The position numbers and the translations under genes were made by a program. A stretch of 64,000 bases of DNA from Marinomonas sp. THO17. Lineage in GTDB: Bacteria > Pseudomonadota > Gammaproteobacteria > Pseudomonadales > Marinomonadaceae. The notes below the pieces were generated by a model, which was given only the letters and a program-made list of their open reading frames with translations, was not told the origin of the DNA and made no database searches. Numbering within the stretch: position 1 is the first letter of the stretch; each line of letters begins with the position of its first letter. The stretch lies in contig NZ_AP031575.1 in assembly GCF_040436405.1 (NCBI RefSeq), forward strand, positions 3,723,501 through 3,787,500, written 5' to 3'. Below, piece by piece: positions 28,703 through 37,681 of this stretch.

Positions 28703-30046
28703 CTATTGTAAATCCAAATTTGCTTGGGATACTTGTTCCTGTTGCTCTTGTTGTTCCTGTTGTTCTTGTTGTTCTTGTTGTTCTTGTTGTTCTTGTTGTT
28801 CTTGTTGTTCTTGTTGTTCCTGTTGCTCTTGTTGTTCCTTAAGGGCTGCTAGCTCTGCTGTTAACGTTTTAATCTCTTCAGCGTGATTTGCTTTAAGAGC
28901 CTGAATTGCTTCTGCTTGACTTGCTTTTAGAGCTTCAACTTTTTCAGTTTGGTCAGCTTTTAGGGCTGCAATCTTTTCGGCGTAATTTGCTTCAAGAGTT
29001 TTAATCGCTTCCTCTTGATTTGCTTTAAGACCCTCAACCGCTTTTGCTTGATGTGTGCCTTGTGCTTTTATTAAAGCGACGATAGCGTTACCTTGGGCGG
29101 GGATTGGTTGATCTCTATAGTCTTTTGCGGCTATAGCTTGAGAAATATCATAAAGTGTTTGCTCATAATCCAGCACGTAGCCTTCAAAGTCGGAAAGATG
29201 CATAGCGTCTAATTGTTTGACCGCTATTGCAATCTGTTCACTGTGATTAAGGAAAAATAGAACCGTATTGGCTTTGGTCTGTATTTGTTCCATTTCTCTT
29301 GGGTTGGAGGCAATAAAGGCTTTTGCTTCGGTTAATGCAGAATTTGCTTGGGCAAAACTTTTTGGAGCATAGCGTGAGATTTGATTACTTTTTAGTGCAT
29401 CGAAACGTGCTTGAACGTCGCTAAGATAGATGGTGGTAACTGTTTTAATTTCGAGCGCTCTTTGCTTTCTAATAAGATCCGGCTGGTCTTCAATAGCATT
29501 TTCTGGTTCACCTTCTGCAATGTAAGACACCAGATTTTTCAAATCGTTTTCAATTTCTTGGCTCGTTTCCGGGTAATACTTGGCTGCATTGATGTTTCGT
29601 AACTGAGCGCGGTAATCAAATGCTTCAGACAATGTCGTTTTAGCCTGTTCGCGAATAGCCTCGCCAGATTCCAGTGCCGTATTGAAGTCTTCAAGAGCTG
29701 CGTATGCGGCTTCAATGTAGGTGGTTGAGGTCAGCAAGCCACTGCGTTTATCCGCTCGAATAGGATTAAACTGAAACTCTTTGTAGTATTCTTTAACTTC
29801 TTCTAGTGCTTCCTCAGAATCTGCAACTTTTTCAGGGGCAAACCATTCAAGTTCAGTTTCTTTTGCGGTGGCAAGTTTATTTTCTGCAAGATCCAGAGCG
29901 TTTTTAAACTCATTAACCTTAACCATTGCTTGGGATTCATTTGCCGTTTCTGCAAGATTGGCGGTTGAGTCGGGGCTGGTCGCACAGCCGGATAAAACCA
30001 AAGAACCTGATACTAGGGCAATGGCAAATAGCGAAGCGTGTTTCAT
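28703..30046 (-). CDS. Coiled-coil lipoprotein with Gln/Glu repeat tail
   Basis: About 447 residues. Signal peptide with lipobox LVLSGC. The mature protein is helical throughout. From about residue 330 it runs into a coiled coil with heptad-like repeats of about 11-18 residues (IKTLEANYAEKIAALKADQ, VEALKASQAEAIQALKANH). It ends in about twelve QEQ units. ATG 30046 is chosen since AGGAAAGG precedes it and a proper signal peptide follows; the frame extends to 30085 without support. Likely anchored in the outer membrane with an extended rod; exact role unknown. Confidence 0.75.
   Translation of the reverse strand: MKHASLFAIALVSGSLVLSGCATSPDSTANLAETANESQAMVKVNEFKNALDLAENKLATAKETELEWFAPEKVADSEEALEEVKEYYKEFQFNPIRADKRSGLLTSTTYIEAAYAALEDFNTALESGEAIREQAKTTLSEAFDYRAQLRNINAAKYYPETSQEIENDLKNLVSYIAEGEPENAIEDQPDLIRKQRALEIKTVTTIYLSDVQARFDALKSNQISRYAPKSFAQANSALTEAKAFIASNPREMEQIQTKANTVLFFLNHSEQIAIAVKQLDAMHLSDFEGYVLDYEQTLYDISQAIAAKDYRDQPIPAQGNAIVALIKAQGTHQAKAVEGLKANQEEAIKTLEANYAEKIAALKADQTEKVEALKASQAEAIQALKANHAEEIKTLTAELAALKEQQEQQEQQEQQEQQEQQEQQEQQEQQEQQEQQEQVSQANLDLQ
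28732..28837. repeat. 9-bp microsatellite inside the lipoprotein gene
   Basis: About twelve tandem copies of the unit ttgttcttg (minus-strand caagaacaa), coding for repeated QEQ near the C-terminus. A few copies carry silent changes (ttcctgttgctc). Copy-number change would keep the frame. Confidence 0.85.
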
Positions 30047-30230
30047 ACCTTTCCTGCTCCTGATGCTTACTAATGTTAAAGGCATTTACAAAAAAAGTTT
30101 CATGTAAATCAATGAGTTTACTGCATGATATTAAATCCTATTACAGATGCTTTGCATTGTAGGTAGTTTTATGTCGTATGGGAATACGTATATCGCGTAA
30201 GCATGTCTATTATAATTTTTGGGAATAAAT

Positions 30231-31057
30231 GGGGTCAGAGTAAAATTAAATTTACTCAATAGAGAATCCTTCTTCGTGCTATCCTCTCTTTATACTTAAA
30301 GTATGAGAGAAAGGAGTCTCCATGCCTCGTCGTCCGAGAGTTTCTATTCCAGGTTATGCCGAGCACATTATTCAGCGTGGTAATAACCGCCAGCTCATTT
30401 TAACCTGTGATGAAGACATGAAAGCCTATGCTTATTGGCTTAGTAAGTACGCTAAAAAATTTGATGTGTCGATACATGCTTGGGTATTTATGACCAACCA
30501 TGTTCATTTATTGTGTTCACCTAGTAATCCAACAAGTATTTCAAGCATGATGCAATCACTGGGACGGCAATATGTACGGTATTTTAACTATACCTATCAA
30601 GGTACAGGTACTCTATGGGAAGGGCGTTTTAAGTCTTGTTTGGTACAAGACCAAAGTTACCTTTTTCATTTGTACCGTTATATTGAACTGAACCCAGTTA
30701 GGGCAGATATGGCGAAAGATCCTGCTGATTACTCTTGGTCGAGTTACCAGTGCAATGGTTTAGGTGCTAGTAGTAATTTACTGACTCCACATCAACTTTA
30801 CCAGTCACTGGGAAGAACTAAAGAAGAGCGATGTAATACATATCGAGATATGTTGCAGCATCAGGTAGATGGTAAATTATTGGAAGATATTCGTTTAACG
30901 GCAAATAAGGGGTTAGCGTTAGGAAACGATAAATTCAAAGAGCAAATAGAATTACTAACAGGGAAACGGCAAACGCAGGCAAAGCGTGGAAGAAAAGAGG
31001 GTTGGCGTAAACACCGTGATGATGAATAGTCGTAGAGATTTAATTTTACTCTGCCCC
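30231..31057 (+). mobile_element. Complete REP-associated tyrosine transposase (TnpA_REP) element
   Basis: An 827-bp element bounded by inverted ends ggggtcagagtaaaattaaa and tttaattttactctgcccc, with one full gene inside. Fragments of the same element occur at 24930, 28334 and 33219, and bare end-hairpins at 26764 and 27506. Confidence 0.8.
30322..31029 (+). CDS. rayT: REP-associated tyrosine transposase (Y1/HUH, RAYT)
   Basis: A 235-residue single-strand DNA transposase of the IS200/IS605-like REP class. The family N-terminus MPRRPRVSIPGYAEHIIQRG is intact. The HUH metal site is H60-V61-H62 (MTNHVHLL). The helix YLFHLYRYIELNPVRADM (residues 113-130) should carry the nucleophilic Tyr. It has a long basic C-terminal tail (KRGRKEGWRKHRDDE). 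GGAG ribosome site before ATG 30322. Known relatives cleave and join REP hairpins; the hairpins here with GGTCAGAGTA arms are plausible substrates. Confidence 0.93.
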   Translation: MPRRPRVSIPGYAEHIIQRGNNRQLILTCDEDMKAYAYWLSKYAKKFDVSIHAWVFMTNHVHLLCSPSNPTSISSMMQSLGRQYVRYFNYTYQGTGTLWEGRFKSCLVQDQSYLFHLYRYIELNPVRADMAKDPADYSWSSYQCNGLGASSNLLTPHQLYQSLGRTKEERCNTYRDMLQHQVDGKLLEDIRLTANKGLALGNDKFKEQIELLTGKRQTQAKRGRKEGWRKHRDDE

Positions 31058-31097
31058 CAATTATATAACTAGCTCCAGATTTTAAGCCTCAAATTAC

Positions 31098-31129
31098 GCC
31101 ACCAGCTCTTATGGGCTGGTGGCTTTTTT
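31098..31129 (+). terminator. Rho-independent terminator
   Basis: GCCACCAGC (31098-31106) pairs with GCTGGTGGC (31115-31123), followed by six T. It lies after the REP-transposase element and insulates the downstream gene at 31217. Confidence 0.85.
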
Positions 31130-31216
31130 ATGTAACTCAAGTAATAAACCTTTCAAGTATTTGTCATTTAGCTGAAACCTTTTATCAGCAAACTCTTTTT
31201 CATTGTTAGTCTTAAA

Positions 31217-32761
31217 ATGGAACTGGTTGTGAAAAAGAAACTCCTATCAATGGCTCTATTAACTTCGAGCGCACTTATTACCCTCCCATCACTTGCAACT
31301 GAACTTTCAGTTAAACAGGTTGGCTACTTCTCTGAAACTGAAAAGTGTGTAGAGAAAGAGAGCTGTACTGAAATTTCTGCGTTTAGCGCAAAAGCGAATC
31401 GTGTATATGCAACTAATGCCGATTCAAATGGCATTCGCATGTTGAACGTATCTTCTTCAGGTGAGCTTAAAGATGCTGGTTTCATTGATCTTTCAAATTA
31501 CGGCGGTGGTCCAAACTCTGTAGCAGTTTTTGATGATCTCGTTGCAGTAGCGGTTGAGGCAGATAGCAAACAGGCTAACGGTTCTATCGTACTTTTCGAC
31601 CTTGTGGGTAAGCCTGCAAAAGTTAAAGGCCTGAAAGGTAACGTGATTGAAGCGGGTGCCCTACCAGACATGGTGACTTTCTCGCCAGATGGTAAATACA
31701 TCATTGCAGCTAACGAAGGTGAGCCAAGCAAGGATTACAAAGTTGATCCAGAAGGGTCTGTAACGGTTATCGATACTACTACTTGGAAGGCGCGTAAGGC
31801 GACGTTCACTAAGTACAAGGGTAAGTCACTTAAAGATGTACGCGTTTTCGGTCCTAATGCGAACTTCGCACAGGATATGGAACCAGAGTACATTACCGTA
31901 TCAAAAGATTCTAAGACGGCATGGGTGGGCCTACAGGAGAACAACGCACTAGCAGTCGTTGATCTTGCTAAAGCCGAAGTTACTGATGTTGTTGCACTTG
32001 GTTTTAAAGATCATAGCAAAGCAGAAAATGCGATCGATGCTAGTAACAAAGATGGCAAGATCAATATTGCTACTTACCCAGTAAAAGGGATGTACATGCC
32101 AGATGCGATCACTTCGGTTTCTGCAAATGGTAAAACATACATCCTAACCGCGAACGAAGGCGACTCTCGTGATTACGATGGTTTTAGCGAAGAAGTTCGA
32201 GTTGCAGACCTTAAGCTAGATCCTGAAGCTTTCCCAAATGCTGCAGAACTTCAGGATAAAAAAGTACTTGGTCGCTTGAAAACGACGACTACGATGGGTG
32301 ATACAGACGGCGATGGTGATTTTGATGAGATCTACTCATACGGTGGTCGCTCGTTCTCAGTATGGAGCGAAGATGGTCAGCTAGTTTGGGATAGCGGTAA
32401 TCAGTTTGCTAAGAAGATTGCAGAACTGCGTCCTGAGGATTTCAACGGTCAGCTAGAAGATGGCAAGTACCAGATGGATGATCGCTCTGACGATAAAGGC
32501 GGCGAGCCAGAGTCAATAACTGTAGGTACATTGAATGATCGTCAGTATGCGTTTATTGGCCAAGAGCGTACAGGTGGTATCTTTGTTTACGATGTAACTA
32601 ATCCTGAAGCACCAAGCTACGTTCAGTACATCAATAACGCGATGGATAACGTTTCTCCTGAAGGTCTTTCTTTCATTCAGCGTAATGCCAACACTGGCTG
32701 GCTGCTAATCAGCTGCGAGATTAGTAACACAGTCTCTATAACTGAAGTAAAAGCTCAATAA
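31217..32761 (+). CDS. Secreted choice-of-anchor-I type beta-propeller protein
   Basis: About 514 residues with a cleavable signal peptide (LLTSSALITLPSLA). Repeated propeller-type strands are visible (NRVYATNADSNGIRMLNV, LPDMVTFSPDGKYIIAANEG, GKTYILTANEGDSRDYDG, YAFIGQERTGGIFVYDV). The EGEPS/EGDSRDYDG segments and the Ca-binding-like run DTDGDGDFDE are typical of choice-of-anchor I / alkaline-phosphatase-associated propellers. Likely periplasmic or secreted, binding metal and possibly phosphoesters; activity not established. Start ATG 31217; GTG 31229 gives a more usual signal peptide (VKKKLLS) and is an alternative. Two hairpins follow the stop. Confidence 0.75.
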   Translation: MELVVKKKLLSMALLTSSALITLPSLATELSVKQVGYFSETEKCVEKESCTEISAFSAKANRVYATNADSNGIRMLNVSSSGELKDAGFIDLSNYGGGPNSVAVFDDLVAVAVEADSKQANGSIVLFDLVGKPAKVKGLKGNVIEAGALPDMVTFSPDGKYIIAANEGEPSKDYKVDPEGSVTVIDTTTWKARKATFTKYKGKSLKDVRVFGPNANFAQDMEPEYITVSKDSKTAWVGLQENNALAVVDLAKAEVTDVVALGFKDHSKAENAIDASNKDGKINIATYPVKGMYMPDAITSVSANGKTYILTANEGDSRDYDGFSEEVRVADLKLDPEAFPNAAELQDKKVLGRLKTTTTMGDTDGDGDFDEIYSYGGRSFSVWSEDGQLVWDSGNQFAKKIAELRPEDFNGQLEDGKYQMDDRSDDKGGEPESITVGTLNDRQYAFIGQERTGGIFVYDVTNPEAPSYVQYINNAMDNVSPEGLSFIQRNANTGWLLISCEISNTVSITEVKAQ

Positions 32762-32787
32762 TCACCAGAGCAATCTGTGATTGATCA

Positions 32788-32850
32788 AAGCCACCTCAGG
32801 GTGGCTTCAGAGTGTCGATAAACCCCAGTATTTTTGCTGGGGTTTTGCTT
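32788..32850 (+). terminator. Double hairpin terminator
   Basis: The first hairpin pairs 32788-32795 with 32800-32807 (AAGCCACC/GGTGGCTT). The second pairs 32821-32828 with 32837-32844 (AACCCCAG/CTGGGGTT) and is followed by ttgctttt. Together they end the propeller gene. Confidence 0.8.
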
Positions 32851-32978
32851 TTAAGGCTCTGTACCTTAAAAATGCTTTAGGTAATTCAGTATTAAGTCAG
32901 AGTTATTTGTAATCGCTCTTAAGAACCGTTGAGGTTCTTAAAGGTCATTATGATCGTCTTTTTAAGCAAGATAAGCCC

Positions 32979-33095
32979 CTAGCTAAGCATTAAGGCGATC
33001 TTTTTCATATTTTGGGCAGCTGCTGTCAGTAGGCACTGTGAAGAGACCTTGTCTATTCCTCTAAACCTCCCAAAGAAATAATACAGGACAGGCAT
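32979..33095 (-). pseudogene. C-terminal remnant of a DDE transposase (IS1182-like)
   Basis: The minus strand from an ATG at 33095 reads 38 codons ending FRGIDKVSSQCLLTAAAQNM then KKIALMLS and a stop at 32979. The LLTAAAQN-KK pattern before the stop is characteristic of the end of IS1182/IS5-superfamily transposases. Everything upstream is missing. The 29-base repeat shared with 28259 forms its first codons. Confidence 0.55.
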
Positions 33096-33104
33096 AACTT
33101 AGTT
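33076..33104. repeat. 29-base dispersed repeat, copy 2
   Basis: Identical to 28259-28287. Here it abuts the DDE transposase remnant on the left and about 115 bases further right the REP-transposase fragment. The remaining sequence from 32851 to 33218 shows no other feature. Confidence 0.7.
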
Positions 33105-33218
33105 GCTAATATAAGTTTCCACGAGTTTTTCAATAACAAATAGAAATGAGGCGGGTAGCTTGTTAGTCTTCTCTTGAATTGGGTGTCTTGTATTTCTTTA
33201 CAAAAGTTCCTGATACTC

Positions 33219-33295
33219 AAGCGTGGAAGAAAAGAGGGTTGGCGTAAACATCGTGATGATGAATAGTCGTAGAGATTTAATTTTACTCTGACCCC
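33219..33295 (+). pseudogene. Short 3' fragment of the REP-transposase element
   Basis: 77 bases equal to the last 25 codons plus right end of the complete element: the tail GRKEGWRKHRDDE, stop, and tttaattttactctgacccc. No other part of the gene is present. Confidence 0.85.
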
Positions 33296-33315
33296 ATACA
33301 ATTATATTAACAACG

Positions 33316-34233
33316 TTAGTTTAAACTTTTTCTGTATTCGCCCGGTGACTTTTGCTCATGCTTTTTAAAAAATCGATTGAACGATTGAGAGTGTTGAAAG
33401 CCCAGTTCGTACGCTATTGTGCTGATTGATTTGTTTGAGAGAGACAGTTTGAGTTTTGCTCTTTGTAAAACGGCTAGATCAATGTAATTGCCGAATGATT
33501 TTCCTGACAATGACTTCACTAAATCGTTAAGATAGTTTGACGAAACGCCCATTTTTTCAGCCATTACTGCGATAGATGGTAATCCATGAGTGTAGGCTTC
33601 GCCATCTTCAATATAAGACTCAAGCAAGGTGTCTAGCTTCGAGAGGATATCATAGCCAGGAGTTTTTCGTGTCACAAATTGACGTTTGTAATAGCGATCC
33701 ACATAGGTCAGCAGCAGATCCAGACTGGCGATAATAACATCTTGCGTTAGGCTATCTATCCGAGCTTTGTACTCTGATTCAATTTGTTGCATCAGTCTCA
33801 ACAATGATTTTTCTTCTTGTTGCGACAAATGAAGTGCTTCATTTAACTGATAGGAGAAGAAGCCGTGGCTGAGGATTTTTTCGGACAATGGATAGCCTTC
33901 CAATAGCTCGCTGGAAAAAAACAGCGCCCAGCCTTCGACTTGATCACTGGGATGTGGACTGCGCCCAAAGACCTGATGGGGTTTCAACAGGGCAAGCACG
34001 CCTTCATCAAAATCGTAGCTGGTATGGCCGTAGCGCACCTTGCTTTTAAGCCCGCGTTTTATAAAAATTGCATAAAACCCATAAGACCACCACATATCGC
34101 CACTACTGTGTGATTTACGCATGTCGCTGAGATTAATCAAGCTGATCAGAGGGTGCTTTGGCGGAACCAAACCACGATCCCTGTGATGCTCAGAGATGGT
34201 CTCAACGTGTGAGATATTGGAGGTCGTTGGCAT
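33316..34233 (-). CDS. AraC-family transcriptional regulator
   Basis: 305 residues: an N-terminal cupin-like sensing domain (about 30-150) and a C-terminal pair of helix-turn-helix motifs (about 200-300). The second ends in the family signature ISTIAYELGFQHSQSFNRFF then KK and SPGEYRKS. ATG 34233 has AAGGAA seven bases upstream. It lies 40 bases downstream of the propeller protein gene on the same strand, so it is probably co-transcribed with and controls that gene or a related target. Confidence 0.85.
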   Translation of the reverse strand: MPTTSNISHVETISEHHRDRGLVPPKHPLISLINLSDMRKSHSSGDMWWSYGFYAIFIKRGLKSKVRYGHTSYDFDEGVLALLKPHQVFGRSPHPSDQVEGWALFFSSELLEGYPLSEKILSHGFFSYQLNEALHLSQQEEKSLLRLMQQIESEYKARIDSLTQDVIIASLDLLLTYVDRYYKRQFVTRKTPGYDILSKLDTLLESYIEDGEAYTHGLPSIAVMAEKMGVSSNYLNDLVKSLSGKSFGNYIDLAVLQRAKLKLSLSNKSISTIAYELGFQHSQSFNRFFKKHEQKSPGEYRKSLN

Positions 34234-34273
34234 TGTGCAGTTCCTTTTTAGAGCAGGTTGTATTTACCCGTCG

Positions 34274-35581
34274 TCATTCAAAATAAATAACACCATGAAC
34301 ACTCATTGGTAAGCGTAAACGTTTTCCGCTGTGGACAAGCGTCGGCTTGTCGCCCTCGAGCACATTAAGTATTTCAATGCCACCCATGGTTTCCGGCGAG
34401 CGATCCTCATCGCGATACTCACCAATCCCCAAGAACAAACGACTTCCAGACTTATCAAAACTTAGTCCCTGAGCACTGTTTCCTTTTATCTTTAGTTCTT
34501 GGATAAAGGATAAAGTTCCATTTTCAGGGTGAATTTGGAATAAAGAGATAGCAACCATGGGCAGGTAGAGGGGATGACCTTCAGGTTTCGTTGACTGGTG
34601 GATATCGGCTGTTGCCAGCAAATTGCGCTTCTGACTGATTGCAATAAACTCTGCATTCATACCACCTTGAACGCCACCAATGACACTATGACCTGGTCGC
34701 TCGGAAGGGTTGTCCAGACTACCCAGTTTGATTGATGTAAGTACCCCTGTACTGGTTGTATCCCATAGAAAAGGAACATCGATTCCCCACTGAACATCAC
34801 TTGTGATCAGGTACCGTCCATTCGCACTGAACTCACCCGCCCATGGAAATTTATTGGTCTGTACCGTGCCCCAAGGCGTTAACGAGACTTTACCGTTGTC
34901 ATCCTCGTTCACCTTGAAAAAACTGACTTGAGAGCGGAAAGGAAGAAGCATGGCAACTACTTTTCCGGAAGGATGCCAAAGACCTTGATAAATACCATCG
35001 GCTCGTAAATCAGGTCTTGCGATCAATTCTGGTTTGACAATTGATGGCTCACCCAGTTCAGTATCTGAAATGGGAATGAACATGGCGTGACTTTCAGGAT
35101 TAGCTCCTACTACCATGGCTAATGTGCCACTGGCATTTATGGTAACGCCGGTTGGCTGAAATCCTGTTTCAATTGCTTTAATTAATTTAGGATTATTTGG
35201 ATCACTGAGATCGAATGCTCTGACATGGTTGCCTCGCTTGAGATCTCCAAGGGTTTTGTCAGAGGGTTGTCTCGGTTCCCACATTTCGATGACAAATGCT
35301 ATGTTGCCATCGGGAGTTACCGCAAGAGGGCTCGCTGGTGCATTCATGCCATTGGAAGCAGTGATAGTGCCAATGGAAAAATCAGAAGGGTTCGATAAAT
35401 CAAATATTGACAGCGTATCGAGATATGGGCGTGGGTCAGCCAATTGGCGGTGGTGATAAGACTCAGACACCATTTCAGCGTCAGAGATTGCAGCCAGATA
35501 GCCCTGACCATGTGCCACGGTAAATGAAGTTTGGATAGTCAGTGCGATAAATGAAGTTAGTCCCAGCTTTATTCTACTCAT
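34274..35581 (-). CDS. Secreted beta-propeller (YncE/lactonase-like) protein
   Basis: 435 residues with signal peptide (FIALTIQTSFTVAHG). Repeated blades are visible: SPLAVTPDGNIAFVIEMWEP, PTGVTINASGTLAMVVGANP, YQGLWHPSGKVVAMLLPF, WAGEFSANGRYLITSDVQWG, AQGLSFDKSGSRLFLGIGEY. The blade motif PxGxxxxV is that of YVTN/YncE and lactonase-type propellers. Likely periplasmic; no catalytic residue can be assigned. An AraC regulator follows in the same transcript. Confidence 0.72.
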   Translation of the reverse strand: MSRIKLGLTSFIALTIQTSFTVAHGQGYLAAISDAEMVSESYHHRQLADPRPYLDTLSIFDLSNPSDFSIGTITASNGMNAPASPLAVTPDGNIAFVIEMWEPRQPSDKTLGDLKRGNHVRAFDLSDPNNPKLIKAIETGFQPTGVTINASGTLAMVVGANPESHAMFIPISDTELGEPSIVKPELIARPDLRADGIYQGLWHPSGKVVAMLLPFRSQVSFFKVNEDDNGKVSLTPWGTVQTNKFPWAGEFSANGRYLITSDVQWGIDVPFLWDTTSTGVLTSIKLGSLDNPSERPGHSVIGGVQGGMNAEFIAISQKRNLLATADIHQSTKPEGHPLYLPMVAISLFQIHPENGTLSFIQELKIKGNSAQGLSFDKSGSRLFLGIGEYRDEDRSPETMGGIEILNVLEGDKPTLVHSGKRLRLPMSVHGVIYFE

Positions 35582-35753
35582 TGAAGGTGCTCCAGTCTGT
35601 TTTTCTAGCCTTTAAGGCTAAATGAGCCAAACGGCTAGGACTAGCTGCTATTTGTAGCTGAAGTAGCTGTTTTGTAGCTTATTTTTGATGCCGTTAAATT
35701 TAGCAAGACACCCAACGTAACTTGACTGTTTTTCTCTATACTAGAAACTTAGT

Positions 35754-35770
35754 AGGCCACCCATCTTAAG
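35754..35770. repeat. Dispersed motif aggccacccatcttaag, three copies
   Basis: The 16-17 base motif occurs at 35754-35770 and 35881-35896, and with one change (ccatccatctta) at 37737-37752. The three copies bracket the transglutaminase-like gene. Nature unknown; it could be a small REP-like or regulatory repeat. The 35582-36078 gap otherwise holds a promoter region and the decayed leader ORF. Confidence 0.55.
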
Positions 35771-35813
35771 ATCTTCTTATGACAGTAGCCTGCTTACATT
35801 TTTTGGACTGGGG

Positions 35814-36077
35814 ATGGAAAATGAACAAGCAATTGACCTAGTCAAACACTGGAATGGAAATGATTTAGAAGAAATTTAACAGGCCACCCATCTTAAAAGA
35901 AAAAGATTAGAAGGCCGCTCAGCTCTTCAAAATCTCTTGTTCCTCGAGCTTTACACCGATTTCATAAAGCCTACACAGTTCGCAGCTATCATCAAGAAAC
36001 TTGTACGCTGTTGGCGTTCAAAGCAATATAATCCTTTCTTACTATTGTGGTATTTGTTAAAGGGATCGAACTATTGA
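35814..36077 (+). pseudogene. Decayed small ORF with one in-frame stop
   Basis: From ATG 35814 the frame runs 21 codons (MENEQAIDLVKHWNGNDLEE plus I), meets TAA at 35877, then remains open for 65 more codons (GRSALQNLLFLELYTDFIKP, WRSKQYNPFLLLWYLLKG) to a stop at 36075-36077. That is one base before the next gene's ATG. A single open frame with one stop suggests a recently broken gene, or a short leader peptide. No homologue is recognised. Confidence 0.35.
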
Positions 36078-36078
36078 C

Positions 36079-37617
36079 ATGAAAAAGCTTATTCTCGCTA
36101 CATTACTACTTGCTCAACCATTGATAGCAGCTCAGCCTGCTTTTGCAAACTCAGACCCATTCGCGGAGTTAGAGTCGGAGTTTAAAAACAATAAAAAAAG
36201 CTCAAAGTTCGACAACTTTGAAGAAGACATGTTGGAGGATTTCGACCGCTTTAAGAAATCGGTAGACGAAGACTTTTATGCGTTTAAGAAATCAATAGAT
36301 GATGAGTTTGCCGAGCTTCTTCAACAATCATGGCAAGAATTTAATGCCATCAGGTCGTCAGCACCCTACGAAGTACCCAAGCCCACCAGCTATCCTATTG
36401 TCAGAAAGCAAAAACCCCTTGATAAAGAAGAGCTTAAGCAATCGCCAAAAGTCGATATAAAAGTTAAGCCGATACAAACCGCGACACCATCAGTTAAAGT
36501 GCCACCTAGAATAGAAGAGGATGAAAGAAAGGTTCGCTTTAACTTCTATGGCGAAAACATCACGCTTAACTATGACAGAAGTCTTTTATTCCGCTTTAGA
36601 AAAGTGAATAACGAAGGCATCAGCAGGGCATGGGATCAACTGAGTAAATCCAAATACCAAACATTGGAATCTCAGATGAAAGACTACATGGAAGCCCTAG
36701 CACTAAACGACTGGGCAAAATACCTTTTTATCCAAGAAGTTGGAGAGACTCTCTACAAAGATCAAAACCAAGCTAACCTATTCACTTGGTTTATCATGGT
36801 GAAAATGGGCTATGACCTAAAAGTGGGTTACGACAAGCGCAATGTGTACTTGCTTTCTGCTATGCAACACAACTTGTATAGCGTACAGTTTTTTAATATC
36901 GACAACGCAAGGTACTACTTACTAAAGAACAATCAGTTAACATCAACGAAAAGCCAGCGACTGAAAAACCTGTATACTTACGCTGGGAACTACCCAAACG
37001 CCAATCATAAGCTTTCTTTCGAAGTCAAAAAGCCGCTTCGAATCGACAACGACATACAGCGGAAAACGCTAACCTTTGACTTTGAAAAACGCTCATACAG
37101 CATTAATGCGGCGTACTCTAAGACCTTGGTGTCTTTCTACAACAGCCTACCTCAATCGGATTATCGAATCTATTTAGACGCTAGCAACTCAAGACAGATC
37201 AATAACTCCCTACTCAAAGACCTATCCGTACATCTAGATGGCATGAGTGAACTTGAAGCCGTGAACTTCCTACTGAGATTCACCCAAACCGCGTTCGAGT
37301 ACAAAACCGACGGCGATCAATTCTCGCAAGAGAAAGTTATGTTCCCCGACGAAACCCTCTACTTCCCATACAGTGACTGCGAAGACAGAAGCATTATGTT
37401 CCAAGCCTTAGTCAAAAGTCTTTTAGGGTTAGACGTGGTTGGACTCAAATATTCCAACCACTTCGCCACCGCCGTCGCCCTCTCGCACAACATCCGTGGC
37501 GACAGCTTCAAATACCAAGGGAAAACCTACACCATCGCCGATCCTACCTACATCAACGCCAACGTCGGCATGGCTATGCCACAGTACAAAAAAGCCAAAT
37601 TCGAGGTGTTAGAGTAG
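36079..37617 (+). CDS. Periplasmic protein with C-terminal transglutaminase-like domain
   Basis: 512 residues. Signal peptide (LILATLLLAQPLIAAQPAFA), then a charged coiled-coil region with Phe-rich repeats (about 24-90: FEEDMLEDFDRFKKSVDEDF, YAFKKSIDDEF), a Pro/Lys linker (about 100-150) and a large domain. The last 100 residues show a papain/transglutaminase-like triad: Cys in YSDCEDRSIMF, His in YSNHFATAV, Asp in IADPTY. Such domains act as proteases or peptidases/cross-linkers; the substrate is unknown. ATG 36079 overlaps nothing but follows the decayed ORF by one base. Confidence 0.7.
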   Translation: MKKLILATLLLAQPLIAAQPAFANSDPFAELESEFKNNKKSSKFDNFEEDMLEDFDRFKKSVDEDFYAFKKSIDDEFAELLQQSWQEFNAIRSSAPYEVPKPTSYPIVRKQKPLDKEELKQSPKVDIKVKPIQTATPSVKVPPRIEEDERKVRFNFYGENITLNYDRSLLFRFRKVNNEGISRAWDQLSKSKYQTLESQMKDYMEALALNDWAKYLFIQEVGETLYKDQNQANLFTWFIMVKMGYDLKVGYDKRNVYLLSAMQHNLYSVQFFNIDNARYYLLKNNQLTSTKSQRLKNLYTYAGNYPNANHKLSFEVKKPLRIDNDIQRKTLTFDFEKRSYSINAAYSKTLVSFYNSLPQSDYRIYLDASNSRQINNSLLKDLSVHLDGMSELEAVNFLLRFTQTAFEYKTDGDQFSQEKVMFPDETLYFPYSDCEDRSIMFQALVKSLLGLDVVGLKYSNHFATAVALSHNIRGDSFKYQGKTYTIADPTYINANVGMAMPQYKKAKFEVLE

Positions 37618-37681
37618 AGTGTGAGGTGTTTGAGTAGAGTGTTTAGATATCGAGGAACCACGAACCACGAACAAAAATGCC

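Noticed and set aside
24930-33295. A CRISPR array in the repeat-rich zone
   Set aside because: The repeats are dispersed element fragments, without regular spacers or cas genes.
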